Source: Butyrivibrio hungatei DSM 14810
Lineage (GTDB): Bacteria; Bacillota; Clostridia; Lachnospirales; Lachnospiraceae
Reading direction: 5' to 3'
DNA: 64,000 nucleotides
Assembly: GCF_900143205.1 (NCBI RefSeq)
Contig: NZ_FRDH01000003.1
Location: 744,001 to 808,000 of the forward strand
In this document: positions 42,636 to 51,688 of the stretch, piece after piece
Layout of the letters: every line of letters starts with the position of its first letter
Numbering within the stretch: the stretch's first letter is position 1
The notes under the pieces: generated by a model
What the model was told of the DNA's origin: nothing
The model's database searches: none
What the model saw: the letters and a program-made list of their open reading frames with translations, nothing else
Position numbers and translations under genes: made by a program

Positions 42636-43243
42636 CACTGTCCTCCTTTCAATACGTCATCGAAATATTTAACTGCTGAGTTTACACCGTTTGTAACTGC
42701 TCTTGATGTAATAGTTGCACCAGAGATAGCTTCAATCTGAGAATTAGCATCTGAAAGCTGTCCATTTTTTACAACAGTGTACTGCTGAGCAGTCTTGTCT
42801 GCGAACTGAGGAACGATGATCTTTTCAGCATTCATTCCAAGTCCAGGAGTCTCAGCGATGGAAATGATCGAAATACCATTGATATTTCCCTCATTTGTGA
42901 TACCAACTGTATAGACTATGAAATCTCCATAGCCTTTTGATTTAACCTGAATAACGTATCCAAGCTTGTTACCGCTGGCATCCACAGCCTCTTTTACGCT
43001 CTCAATAGATACTCCAGAAACCTCTGAAGTAGCACCTGCTGCACCATTTTCATCGATCGCAACGTCGTTAAACGTAGAAGCTGCTGCAAATACTGACTGA
43101 TTAGCCTTGTCCTGTGCAAGCTTTTCCTGATAAGCTATAGGCTCTTTTGTTACCTGATATACAAGTCCAAGGAGCACACCAGCTACAAGAGTAATAGCAA
43201 AGAGGATAAGGGCGTTTTTAATCATGCTTTTTGTATCGTTCAT
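42635..43243 (-). CDS. rnfG: Rnf complex flavin subunit RnfG
   Basis: The product has 202 residues. One membrane helix (about 7-28) anchors an outside FMN-binding domain. The motif SGATITSRAV near residue 177 carries the Thr that is covalently flavinylated by ApbE in this family. GDFIVYTVGITNEG and ETPGLGMNAEK are family motifs. The ATG at 43243 is preferred to a GTG at 43249. It overlaps or abuts rnfD and rnfE, indicating coupled translation. No apbE gene is seen in the window. Confidence 0.9.
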   Translation of the reverse strand: MNDTKSMIKNALILFAITLVAGVLLGLVYQVTKEPIAYQEKLAQDKANQSVFAAASTFNDVAIDENGAAGATSEVSGVSIESVKEAVDASGNKLGYVIQVKSKGYGDFIVYTVGITNEGNINGISIISIAETPGLGMNAEKIIVPQFADKTAQQYTVVKNGQLSDANSQIEAISGATITSRAVTNGVNSAVKYFDDVLKGGQ

Positions 43244-43245
43244 AA

Positions 43246-44190
43246 TCACTTCGCCTCCTTCTTTGCAATTTTTCTGATGCCAAAGGCTCTAGGAATTGTA
43301 ACCTTCTCAATAAGTGGAACAAGGAGGTTGCCGATTACGATGGCAAATGAAACGCCCTCTGCATTTGCTCCAAATATACGGAATATTCCAGTTAAAAGAC
43401 CTAAGATAAAGCCGTAGATAACTCTTCCCTTAGGAGTGATAGGACATGTAACGTAGTCTGTTGCCATAAAAAAGGCACCAAGCATAAGTCCGCCACCTGC
43501 AAGATGTGCAGAAATGTAAGACCAGTTAAATCCGTATCCGCCAAAAAGTCCCACGAAAACAGCAAATGTGATGATGTATGTGAATGGGATCACATAATCG
43601 ATAATACCGATTGCAAAAAGGATCATTGCTCCGATAGCGATACAGAGCATTGATGTCTCACCGATAGTACCGCCTGTTCTACCAATGAGCATATCCATTA
43701 CGTTTACTTCCACGCCATTTTTGAGGTTGGCAAGAGGAGTTGCTCCTGTGTAAGTATCTGTAACAAAGTTAGTCATAAGGGCTGGGAAAGAAATAACAAG
43801 GAAGCACCTACCGCCAAGGGCTGGGTTCATAAAATTCTGTCCAAGTCCGCCAAATAACTGCTTTACCAGGATGATTGAGAAGATTCCGCCAAGTATTGGA
43901 ATCCAAAATGGTACTGTTGATGGAAGATTCATTCCCAGCAAAAGACCTGTAACTACTGCGGAAAGATCTCCAGTCGTAATTGGCTTGTGCATCAATTTCT
44001 CATAGATAAACTCAGAGAGAACGCAGGAAGCCACTGATAACAAAAGAATAATCAAGGCATCCAGTCCAAAGTTATAGATACCATAGCCTGCTGCAGGGAG
44101 CAGTGCAATGACAACCCACATCATGATGTTTGAAGTTGTTGTCTTGGCTCTAACATGAGGATTGGATGATACGCTTCTTAAATCACTCAT
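43246..44190 (-). CDS. rnfD: Rnf complex membrane subunit RnfD
   Basis: The product has 314 residues with about nine membrane helices. TYTGATPLANLK (about 147-158) contains the Thr flavinylation site of RnfD. NFMNPALGGRCFLVISFP and MATDYVTCPITPKGR are standard motifs. It belongs to the NqrB/RnfD group that couples electron transfer to ion pumping. It follows rnfC by 15 bp. Confidence 0.93.
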   Translation of the reverse strand: MSDLRSVSSNPHVRAKTTTSNIMMWVVIALLPAAGYGIYNFGLDALIILLLSVASCVLSEFIYEKLMHKPITTGDLSAVVTGLLLGMNLPSTVPFWIPILGGIFSIILVKQLFGGLGQNFMNPALGGRCFLVISFPALMTNFVTDTYTGATPLANLKNGVEVNVMDMLIGRTGGTIGETSMLCIAIGAMILFAIGIIDYVIPFTYIITFAVFVGLFGGYGFNWSYISAHLAGGGLMLGAFFMATDYVTCPITPKGRVIYGFILGLLTGIFRIFGANAEGVSFAIVIGNLLVPLIEKVTIPRAFGIRKIAKKEAK

Positions 44191-44205
44191 CTAGAAATGT
44201 CCCCC

Positions 44206-45522
44206 TTACTTTTTCCTTTTTCCAAGCTGTATCTTACGCATACCCTTGATCAGCTGAGTAAGCTGTCTCTTTGCAGGGCAAATGTAACTACAGCATCCAC
44301 ATTCACAGCATTCCATTCCGTACATATCAAGGAATGCCTGTTCATTGTTATGTTCAACAGCATCTGCCAGGTTCTTAGGAATAAGTCTCTCAGGGCAGAC
44401 CTCAACGCACCTTGCACAATTTATGCAGGCAGTTGGCTCAAACTCAGCTACTTCATCCTCAGTAAGGCATGTAAGTGCTGATGCTGTCTTAGTAGTAGGA
44501 ACATCAAGATCAAAAATAGCAAATCCCATCATAGGACCACCTGAAATGATCTTGGCTGGTTCTGTTCTGAATCCGCCTGCATCATCAAGGAGCTCTCTAT
44601 AATTGGTTCCTATTCTTACTTTATAGTTTCTAGGATCTGTGACGGCATCACCAGTAATGGTAACGATTCTCTCCATGAGAGGACGTCCCTCTTTTACCGC
44701 TCTGCACACAGCACAAAGAGTATCAACGTTGTCTACGATACAGCCTGCATCAGCAGGAAGCATAGACGAATTGATTTCTCTTCCAGTAACTGCATAGATA
44801 AGCATACGCTCAGCACCCTCAGGATACTTGGTCTTGACAGGCTTAACGCTTATCTTTTCTTCGTCTTTAGTTAATTCTTTGAATTTTGCGATCGCATCAG
44901 GCTTATTGTCCTCAATTGCCAGGATACCTCTGGCATTAGGAAATATGCTGACTGCAATCTTTAGACCTTCTAAAAGAAGCTCTGGTTCTTCGATCATACG
45001 TCTATAGTCTGAAGTCAGATAAGGCTCACACTCAGAGCAATTCGCAATAACGTAATCGATCTTGTCTGGCTCTTTTGGAGAGAACTTAACAGCGGTTGGG
45101 AAACCTGCGCCGCCCATACCAACTACTCCCGCCTCACGAACTGCTGCGATCTTATCTTCCGCAGTCATCTCTTCGTATGGCTTTGCTGGCTTGAATTCTA
45201 CTTCCTCATACTTGCCATCGTTCTCAACTATGATACTCTCGCACATAGCACCAGTTGCCAATCTTCTAGGTTCGATAGACTTAACTGTTCCGGAAACAGT
45301 TGCATAGATTGGTGCAGAAACAAAGCCACCTGCTTCTGCAATTTTCTGTCCTGTAAGTACATGATCCCCCACAGCAACAATAGGCTTTGCCGGTGCCCCG
45401 ATGTGTTGAGAAATGGGATACACCAGATTGCCCTTTGGTAGCACTGATTTTATGGGCTTATCCTTAGAAAGCTCTTTGCCTTCGTAGGGATGTATGCCGC
45501 CCTCAAAAGTACCTCTTGCCAT
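44206..45522 (-). CDS. rnfC: Rnf complex NADH-binding subunit RnfC
   Basis: The product has 438 residues. An N-terminal barrel (GGIHPYEGKE, KPIVAVGDHVLTGQKIA) is followed by the flavin/NADH fold with GVVGMGGAGFPTAVK and NCSECEPYLTSDYR. An SLBB region comes next, then two four-Cys clusters (CINCARCVEVCP and CCECGCCSYICP). RnfC exchanges electrons with NAD on the inside of the membrane. It is first in the operon. A TCATCA/TGATGA inverted repeat lies about 90 bp upstream, but no clear promoter was fixed. Confidence 0.94.
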   Translation of the reverse strand: MARGTFEGGIHPYEGKELSKDKPIKSVLPKGNLVYPISQHIGAPAKPIVAVGDHVLTGQKIAEAGGFVSAPIYATVSGTVKSIEPRRLATGAMCESIIVENDGKYEEVEFKPAKPYEEMTAEDKIAAVREAGVVGMGGAGFPTAVKFSPKEPDKIDYVIANCSECEPYLTSDYRRMIEEPELLLEGLKIAVSIFPNARGILAIEDNKPDAIAKFKELTKDEEKISVKPVKTKYPEGAERMLIYAVTGREINSSMLPADAGCIVDNVDTLCAVCRAVKEGRPLMERIVTITGDAVTDPRNYKVRIGTNYRELLDDAGGFRTEPAKIISGGPMMGFAIFDLDVPTTKTASALTCLTEDEVAEFEPTACINCARCVEVCPERLIPKNLADAVEHNNEQAFLDMYGMECCECGCCSYICPAKRQLTQLIKGMRKIQLGKRKK

Positions 45523-45744
45523 ATCCTACCCTTCTTTCATTTTTAGAATTTTGCCCTGAGGACAGAATCTCCCCAGAATGAATTTTCCATAGAATAATTA
45601 TATATGATTTTCATCAAAAAATGATGATTAAACTTAATTTTTCTGACAATAATATACGCTTAAGATGACCAGTCAGGTATTTCTGAAAATAGAATTATGC
45701 TATACTGATAAATGTAGGAGATTTCGGAAAGTGAGAAGATTTTT

Positions 45745-46932
45745 ATGATCAAAACTAGCGAAGGTTTGGTTTTTCCTGACGAGCATATTATAAATACTTT
45801 GCCAAAGCTTTTAGACTGCGCACCAGAGGATATATTCTTTGTTGACATCGAGACTACAGGTCTTTCACCCAAGAACTCTGATATCTACCTCATTGGCGTC
45901 GCATACTATGACAGACACAATTGGCATATCTGCCAGTTTTTTGCTGAGAATTCTTCTCAGGAAGAAGAAGTTTTAAAAGCTTTCAGCACTTTCATCAGTT
46001 CTTTTAAAATAGCCATCCACTTTAATGGCGATAGATTCGATATTCCGTTTATCCGGAACAAATTAGAAAAATATGGACTTGATGACCCCTTTGAGAAAAT
46101 GAGTTCCCTTGATATCTACAAGGAGATCAAGGACTACAAAAGGCAACTGGGTCTCATGGATTGCAAGCAAAAGACAATTGAGCTCTACCTCGGGATCATG
46201 CGTGAGGATAAATACGATGGTGGTAAGCTGATTCCTATCTATAAAAAATACACGGAGTCAAAGGATTCTGATCTTTTGAAACTCCTTATGCTCCACAATT
46301 TTGAAGATGTTAAGGGAATGTTTGAGCTCCTTCCCATGCTCCGCTACAAGGCATTCTTTTTGTCATTTTCAAATATGCCGGATGTTTCCGTCAGAACTGA
46401 TGCGGAGATTCCTTCTTCTGAAGAGGTTTTGGATCTTTTGCCTCTGCGGGCCAGAAAGGTTCAGGCCAATTACTACGATGACATAGATGGTCAGCAAAAG
46501 ACTGAAGTATACATGAAGCTGTCCCTTAGATTCAAGCTCCCTTCATCCCTCTCAGGGAACCTTGATGGTTGCTATTTTAAGATAGAAGGCGATGAAGCTG
46601 TTCTTAGAGTTCCTCTGTATGAAACAGAGCTTAAGTATTTTTATTCAAATTACAAAGACTATTACTATCTTCCAAAAGAGGATATGGCAATCCATAAGTC
46701 AATTGCCGGATTTGTAGATAAAGACTTTAGAGAAAAAGCAACTGCAGAGAACTGCTACACCAAAAAGGCCGGTCAGTACCTAAGAGAGTGGGATCTTTGC
46801 TTTTCTCCATTCTTTAAAAAGAACTATGGCGATAAAGAATTTTTCTTTGACCTCAACGACAATATGAAACAAAGTCGCTTTGCCATGAGCCTGTATGCTT
46901 GTCACGTCATTGCTCATGTCTTAGAACTATAA
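45745..46932 (+). CDS. RNase H-like 3'-5' exonuclease-domain protein (YprB type)
   Basis: The product has 395 residues. The DEDD exonuclease motifs are present in order: FFVDIETTGLS (about 31-41), HFNGDRFDIPF (about 92-102) and LHNFEDVKGMFELL (about 189-202). This matches the YprB RNase H-like domain of Firmicutes; YprB itself is uncharacterised. The C-terminal 190 residues are unlike known domains and may bind substrate. An extended -10 box, TGCTATACT, lies at 45698-45706. It is followed after 33 bp by rubrerythrin. Confidence 0.75.
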   Translation: MIKTSEGLVFPDEHIINTLPKLLDCAPEDIFFVDIETTGLSPKNSDIYLIGVAYYDRHNWHICQFFAENSSQEEEVLKAFSTFISSFKIAIHFNGDRFDIPFIRNKLEKYGLDDPFEKMSSLDIYKEIKDYKRQLGLMDCKQKTIELYLGIMREDKYDGGKLIPIYKKYTESKDSDLLKLLMLHNFEDVKGMFELLPMLRYKAFFLSFSNMPDVSVRTDAEIPSSEEVLDLLPLRARKVQANYYDDIDGQQKTEVYMKLSLRFKLPSSLSGNLDGCYFKIEGDEAVLRVPLYETELKYFYSNYKDYYYLPKEDMAIHKSIAGFVDKDFREKATAENCYTKKAGQYLREWDLCFSPFFKKNYGDKEFFFDLNDNMKQSRFAMSLYACHVIAHVLEL

Positions 46933-46965
46933 TGTTAATTTCTTAATACAAGAAAGGAGATTTTT

Positions 46966-47523
46966 ATGGCAAATCTGGAACCAAGAACAAATGAACTAAA
47001 GGGCACTGAAACAGAAAAAAACCTTCTTGCAGCTTTTGCTGGTGAATCTGAAGCCAGAAACAAGTATACCTACTTCGCTTCTAAAGCCAAGAAAGATGGC
47101 TATGTTCAGATCAGTAAGCTCTTTGAAGAGACTGCTAATAATGAAAAAGAGCATGCTAAACTCTGGTACAAGATTCTTGCTGGAATTGGCACCACCGCGG
47201 AGAATCTCCAGACAGCTGCCGATGGCGAAGGCTATGAATGGAAAGAAATGTATCCTTCTTTTGCAAAAAAAGCTCGCGAAGAGGGCTTTAATGATATAGC
47301 TGCCCTTTTTGACATGGTAGCAGCCATTGAGAAGACTCACGAAGAAAGATACCATAAGCTCCTTGCAAGCGTTGAAGGTGACCTGGTATTTTCTGATGAT
47401 GGCGACACTATCTGGGAATGCTCTAACTGTGGTCACATCGTTATTGGACCTAAAGCTCCTGAAATCTGCCCGGTATGTAATCACCCTCAGGCTTACTTCA
47501 TGAGAAAAGCTGAAAATTATTGA
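46966..47523 (+). CDS. rbr: Rubrerythrin
   Basis: The product has 185 residues. A four-helix di-iron domain has [11 protein letters not shown] (about 24-34), [15 protein letters not shown] and [12 protein letters not shown]. The C-terminal rubredoxin domain has CSNCG and CPVC, with four Cys binding one iron. It reduces peroxide in anaerobes. AAAGGAG precedes the ATG. It ends in a strong terminator and may share a transcript with the exonuclease gene. Confidence 0.95.
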   Translation: MANLEPRTNELKGTETEKNLLAAFAGESEARNKYTYFASKAKKDGYVQISKLFEETANNEKEHAKLWYKILAGIGTTAENLQTAADGEGYEWKEMYPSFAKKAREEGFNDIAALFDMVAAIEKTHEERYHKLLASVEGDLVFSDDGDTIWECSNCGHIVIGPKAPEICPVCNHPQAYFMRKAENY

Positions 47524-47534
47524 TATTTAAAAAG

Positions 47535-47568
47535 AACCTCTGTCTTACAAAAGACAGAGGTTTTATTT
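47535..47568 (+). terminator. Intrinsic terminator of rubrerythrin
   Basis: AACCTCTGTCTT (47535-47546) pairs perfectly with AAGACAGAGGTT (47551-47562), and TTTTATTT follows. A shorter run on the other side could serve the convergent gene at 47576. Confidence 0.88.
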
Positions 47569-47575
47569 ATGACCC

Positions 47576-47833
47576 TTACCTTGCCGGAGCCCATGTAATT
47601 CCGTACATCTGCTCCATAAGCTTTCTGAGTTCATCTTTCATCCTGCTACAAGCTGATGCCTCATCAACAAAATTCATTACCCCAATTTTTTCCTTTTTGT
47701 CCTGGAAGAAAACTGACCAGCCATTTTCAGTTTTGGCAAGACATATTCTATTCTTATGAGCGCCTCCAATCTTATAAAGTTTGGATGGTACAAGATGTTC
47801 TTTAAAATACTTCTGAAGTTCCTTTGCGTTCAT
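47576..47833 (-). CDS. Small protein of unknown function
   Basis: The product has 85 residues starting MNAKELQKYFKEHLVP. It is basic and soluble, with NGWSVFFQDKKEKIGVMNF in the middle and a helical C-terminus. The pattern resembles small Lachnospiraceae proteins with an immunity- or adaptor-like alpha/beta shape, but no family is assigned. The ATG at 47833 has GGAGGA just upstream. It is monocistronic. Confidence 0.6.
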   Translation of the reverse strand: MNAKELQKYFKEHLVPSKLYKIGGAHKNRICLAKTENGWSVFFQDKKEKIGVMNFVDEASACSRMKDELRKLMEQMYGITWAPAR

Positions 47834-47950
47834 GATCTCCTCCATTGCGTATAAAAAGTATCGCTATATTGAATGTTGTTTTATAAATCATTACATGTAG
47901 TATTGATTACTACATATAATATATCACAATACTATTTCATGTGCAACAAC

Positions 47951-48024
47951 AAAAAAGAGCTCCGCAAATGCAGAGCTCAAGAGCACTTTCAAAAAATGAG
48001 CCCTAACCTCCGTCCCTAGGGCTC
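47951..48024 (-). terminator. Tandem intrinsic terminators after the hydrolase gene
   Basis: On the minus strand the first stem is GAGCCCTA/TAGGGCTC (48024-47998), followed by ATTTTTTG. The second is GAGCTC-type (47978-47957), followed by TTTTTTG. They close the long polysaccharide transcript. Confidence 0.85.
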
Positions 48025-48029
48025 AAAAA

Positions 48030-49160
48030 TCATTCCCCAATCTCAGCTAGAGCAGCAAGTACTGCTCCCTGTCCCCATGGATATGTGCCATAGGTCTGGT
48101 AGTGGACACCAAAATCATCGCAGGAACTAAGGGTGTCAAGAACGTTGCCCTCCTTGGTGTGAGCAATCATACAGTCCCGGGCTTTGGCAAGTTTATCTTT
48201 TAGTGGAGCAATCGCAGAGTCAGCAAAGATTCCGGCATTTACACCTCTTGCGATACAGTATGCGATCATGCCGGTTGCAGACATATCAATATGTCCCTCA
48301 ACAGCCTGCATCTGCCAGCTCCAGCCACCGTCAAATCTCTGGTAATCAAGGGCTATCTCACTGATATTTCTATAGATCTCAACCACATCAATATCCTCAG
48401 CAATGGCTTCTGCCTTGGTAGGAGCACCTTGTACGCTAGCCTTAGCCTGAACAACTGCTGCCTCAGTAATTCCCATAAAGAGCCATCCAAAAGCTCTGCC
48501 CCATCCAAGAAGTCCCTTCTTGGTTCCTTCTTCCATGGAATATCCGTGATAGTTAAGTCCTGTTCTCTTATCTATTCCATGATTATAAAAGTTCTTGATC
48601 TGCTTGGCTGCGCTAAGTCTCGCTCCAGCACTGATTGAAATATCAGAACCACCAAATACCTCTCCATAAGCAGCCATAAACATTGAAACCTGACCTACCC
48701 CATCGGCAAAGATATTTGTTGAATCACGGCCAGGATTGTAGATAACTGAGCCATCATTGTCCCTTGGAGTCTTGGCTATAAAGTCTGCAATCTTATCTGC
48801 TGCCTCTTTGTACTTGTCTTCCTGAGTATATTCATAGCTCTTTACAAAGCAGTAACCAGCAAGAGCATCATCTACAAAGTCGATCTTGCCGTCATAATCT
48901 CTAAGCCACATGTCTGTATGAGCAGAGATGTGCGACATGATCTCCGGTCTGATCACTCTATCCTTTGCTGCAGACAGAAGCCCCAGCATCAGCATTCCTG
49001 AAGGCCAAAACAGCGGATCCTTGGTCCTTACAGATCTTCCCATAACTTTCTTGGCTGTGTCCTTCATCTTGTCAATGAGAGATACGTTCATGATATCATC
49101 AAGCTCAGCCTCGCTCTTTTTTATTATCTCCTGGTACATTTCATTGAAGCTTTTTTCCAT
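48030..49160 (-). CDS. Unsaturated glucuronyl/rhamnogalacturonyl hydrolase-like protein (GH88/GH105 type)
   Basis: The product has 376 residues with an (alpha/alpha)-barrel repeat pattern. Family pieces are FWPSGMLMLGLL, DSTNIFADGVGQVSMFMAAYG (likely catalytic Asp), GYSMEEGTKKGLLGWGRAFGWLFMG (split) and DGGWSWQM. Such enzymes remove unsaturated uronic acids left by polysaccharide lyases. There is no signal peptide, so it acts inside the cell. The ATG at 49160 has GGGAG upstream. It is the last gene of the polysaccharide locus, 45 bp after the flippase gene. Confidence 0.78.
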   Translation of the reverse strand: MEKSFNEMYQEIIKKSEAELDDIMNVSLIDKMKDTAKKVMGRSVRTKDPLFWPSGMLMLGLLSAAKDRVIRPEIMSHISAHTDMWLRDYDGKIDFVDDALAGYCFVKSYEYTQEDKYKEAADKIADFIAKTPRDNDGSVIYNPGRDSTNIFADGVGQVSMFMAAYGEVFGGSDISISAGARLSAAKQIKNFYNHGIDKRTGLNYHGYSMEEGTKKGLLGWGRAFGWLFMGITEAAVVQAKASVQGAPTKAEAIAEDIDVVEIYRNISEIALDYQRFDGGWSWQMQAVEGHIDMSATGMIAYCIARGVNAGIFADSAIAPLKDKLAKARDCMIAHTKEGNVLDTLSSCDDFGVHYQTYGTYPWGQGAVLAALAEIGE

Positions 49161-49205
49161 ATGAGTCTCCCTTTTTTTCATACCCCATGACTTATGTCAT
49201 GTAAC

Positions 49206-50732
49206 TCAATGCCTTACTAACTTCTCACGCAACTTGCCATAAAGATATTTAAACTCTTCACTTCTACCGTAAAGAATAAAATAAACTCCATTAAAGACGA
49301 TTGTAATGATCACTGCCATGATCAGGAAAGTAAATATATTTAAGTTTGACAGCACTTTCAAACTTATAAAGTGACAAGATAAAAGTACAAACAGCAAACT
49401 AGCTATATATTTAAAGGAATCAATAAAGTAGCTGCTGGCGTCCATATCAAAGCAGGCCCTGTAGATGATTATAGGCTTGGTGATATTGGCAATAAGTCCT
49501 GACACGATAGTTCCTATGTAAATACCAACAATTCCAAGTGGTGTCTGTACAAGAGCAATTGATAATACAAGGTTAACTGCTCCCTGAATAAGGGCCAGGT
49601 ACTTATCCTGCTCGAACACACCTGCTGCCGTCTTGTAGTTACTAAGGACTATTCTGTCGCCCTTGAAGTAATAATCTGTAAGTATGCAGTACACTGCTGC
49701 TGGAACCAGCACCCACTTATCACCGATCCATATCCTGATAAGAGGTGTCAAAAGGATCATGAATCCCACGCAGGAATATCCATAGATCCAGGATGCAAAG
49801 AACCTGTATACTTTAAACATTTCATACTGCTTTTGCTTGGACTCTGTGGCGATCAGATTTCCAAAGCTTGAAATAACCGAGTTAAAAATGATATTTACAA
49901 AATTTGATACTGAGTTAAGGACCAGATTGTAGTTATCTACATATCCAGCCATTTTTACCTGGATAAAAGAAGTAATGATAATGGCATCTGTCTGAAGTCT
50001 TGCCACATCACCTACCTTGTGAAAAACTAAGGCCTTGGTCTTGTTCCAAACTTCATCACTCTCTGCCTTAGCAAGAGGCTCGATGTTCTTTTCCTTAAGA
50101 AGCGGATATTTCTTGTCCAGATATATTGATACAAATACCTTCTGAACCAGCTGCACTGCTGCATCTGTCAAAAGGAACAGATAAAAGTTCTCTGTTATTA
50201 CTACTACTGCAATCTGAATACTTACAGTAATGATCTTGGTTATAGTTAGAATATTGGTCTGAATATAGTTCTTTTGCTCAGCATTTACAAGGCTGTACTT
50301 GTAGGCTACAAAGTAGCTGCTGACTGTATTAAACAAGAAGATAAGGTAATAAAGTGTGAGATCTCTCTCAGATACATCTCCCGGGTTCTTGGCAAGATAC
50401 TTAAGGAATGGTACCAGCAAAAGACCTACAACTGCCACAACTGTAGCGATCACGCGATAAGCCTTACGATACAGCTGCATATAGGATTTGATCTTCTCTT
50501 TTTCACCCCTTGCTACAGGACCGTAAAGGCTGAAGTTAAGGGCTGTTCCTATTCCAAGCTCAGCCATGTTCAGGAGAGAAAGAATATTACTGTACATGCT
50601 GTTGACGCCAAGAAGGTCTTCGCTTAAGTGCATGATAAAAATGGTACGTAAAGCAAAAGACAAGATCAGCGTAGCAGCCTGCCCAATAAATCCAAATGCT
50701 ATATTTCTTGTTGCAGATTTAATTCTTCCCAT
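49206..50732 (-). CDS. Polysaccharide repeat-unit flippase (Wzx-like, MOP superfamily)
   Basis: The product has 508 residues with about twelve to fourteen membrane helices. GFIGQAATLILSFALRTIFIMHL and LGVNSMYSNILSLLNMAELGIG (early) match the polysaccharide exporter group of Lachnospiraceae and Bacteroidetes. It should flip a lipid-linked repeat unit outward. Its start overlaps the stop of the GT11 gene by 1 bp. A second candidate flippase, of ABC type, lies at 60249. Confidence 0.85.
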   Translation of the reverse strand: MGRIKSATRNIAFGFIGQAATLILSFALRTIFIMHLSEDLLGVNSMYSNILSLLNMAELGIGTALNFSLYGPVARGEKEKIKSYMQLYRKAYRVIATVVAVVGLLLVPFLKYLAKNPGDVSERDLTLYYLIFLFNTVSSYFVAYKYSLVNAEQKNYIQTNILTITKIITVSIQIAVVVITENFYLFLLTDAAVQLVQKVFVSIYLDKKYPLLKEKNIEPLAKAESDEVWNKTKALVFHKVGDVARLQTDAIIITSFIQVKMAGYVDNYNLVLNSVSNFVNIIFNSVISSFGNLIATESKQKQYEMFKVYRFFASWIYGYSCVGFMILLTPLIRIWIGDKWVLVPAAVYCILTDYYFKGDRIVLSNYKTAAGVFEQDKYLALIQGAVNLVLSIALVQTPLGIVGIYIGTIVSGLIANITKPIIIYRACFDMDASSYFIDSFKYIASLLFVLLSCHFISLKVLSNLNIFTFLIMAVIITIVFNGVYFILYGRSEEFKYLYGKLREKLVRH

Positions 50733-51661
50733 TAAACGATGTTTCCTTGATTATCAATCAATATCCAATCTTTCCAGTATTTATGCATAGTCTCAGGTTC
50801 AGCAACCTGATTGTTTCTCATCTTAAGAGTACGAACAAGCTCTTTGTCCTCTCTCTTGTTGAGTCTAGCCCCCCAGAAGCTAAAGGTTGAATTAGCACAG
50901 ATGTTGCCCTTACAGTGACTCATGAGCATCAGATCCTGAACGGAATCTTTGCCAATGTTCCAGTCTATTATAGTATATCTGGACTCGTCGCTGTAGTTCT
51001 CCCTTGCGTATTCGTGATCGCTGGTGAAAATGTAGAAGTGTGTTGAAGGATCCTCCTTAAGGAAATGATCCATAGCACTCTTGTAATACTCATCAGATGC
51101 GATGTTTCCAAGTATCTTTACATTTTCAGGAGCAAGATAATCGCCTCTTCTGATATGAACGCTTACTGAAACCTCAGAGTCCATCTTGGCTGCAATAACT
51201 TTGTTGCGCTGCTGCAGATCTGGATCTCTATGGTCAGGAAAGACAAATAACTCTCTAAGCTCAGGCATAATGTCATCATAGTAATACTGACATGCAAAAT
51301 AGCCTGTAATATACATATCATCCAGCTCGAAAACTTCCGGATGATACATCTTGGTCTCTACAAATACCTTAGGATTTGCAGAAGGAGTAAGTCTTAACAT
51401 ATTAGCAACTTTACCCACTACCTTCTGGAATATATTTCTCTTTAAAAGAGCTACCTTCTCCTCCTTGGTACATACCTCATAAGGAAGGTCCTTAAAAAGT
51501 GCAAGTTCAAATTCTCTTGGAGCAAGCATGTTCTTTTGGATCTTTGGATCAAACCATGAAAGGTCCAGCTTAACTTCTTTTCCAAGTTTTAATAGCTTAC
51601 GATAAAGTGCATACTGCTGCATTTGGTTTCCCAGGCCGCCTGCAATCTGAATTATTATCAT
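50732..51661 (-). CDS. Family 11 glycosyltransferase (alpha-1,2-fucosyltransferase-like), copy 1
   Basis: The product has 309 residues. It starts MIIIQIAGGLGNQMQQYALY and has the HIRRGDY motif (about 167-173) and the C-terminal CKGNICANSTFSFWGA, the three motifs of GT11. Known members transfer fucose from GDP-fucose to galactose. The sugar actually used here is inferred. It lies 27 bp after the pyruvyl transferase gene and overlaps the Wzx start. Confidence 0.85.
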   Translation of the reverse strand: MIIIQIAGGLGNQMQQYALYRKLLKLGKEVKLDLSWFDPKIQKNMLAPREFELALFKDLPYEVCTKEEKVALLKRNIFQKVVGKVANMLRLTPSANPKVFVETKMYHPEVFELDDMYITGYFACQYYYDDIMPELRELFVFPDHRDPDLQQRNKVIAAKMDSEVSVSVHIRRGDYLAPENVKILGNIASDEYYKSAMDHFLKEDPSTHFYIFTSDHEYARENYSDESRYTIIDWNIGKDSVQDLMLMSHCKGNICANSTFSFWGARLNKREDKELVRTLKMRNNQVAEPETMHKYWKDWILIDNQGNIV

Positions 51662-51688
51662 AGTATTTCCCCAATCCCCATTTAGTCT

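Noticed and set aside
46996-47484. 162-codon frame opposite rubrerythrin
   Set aside because: It is the antisense of a highly conserved gene and shows no recognisable protein features.
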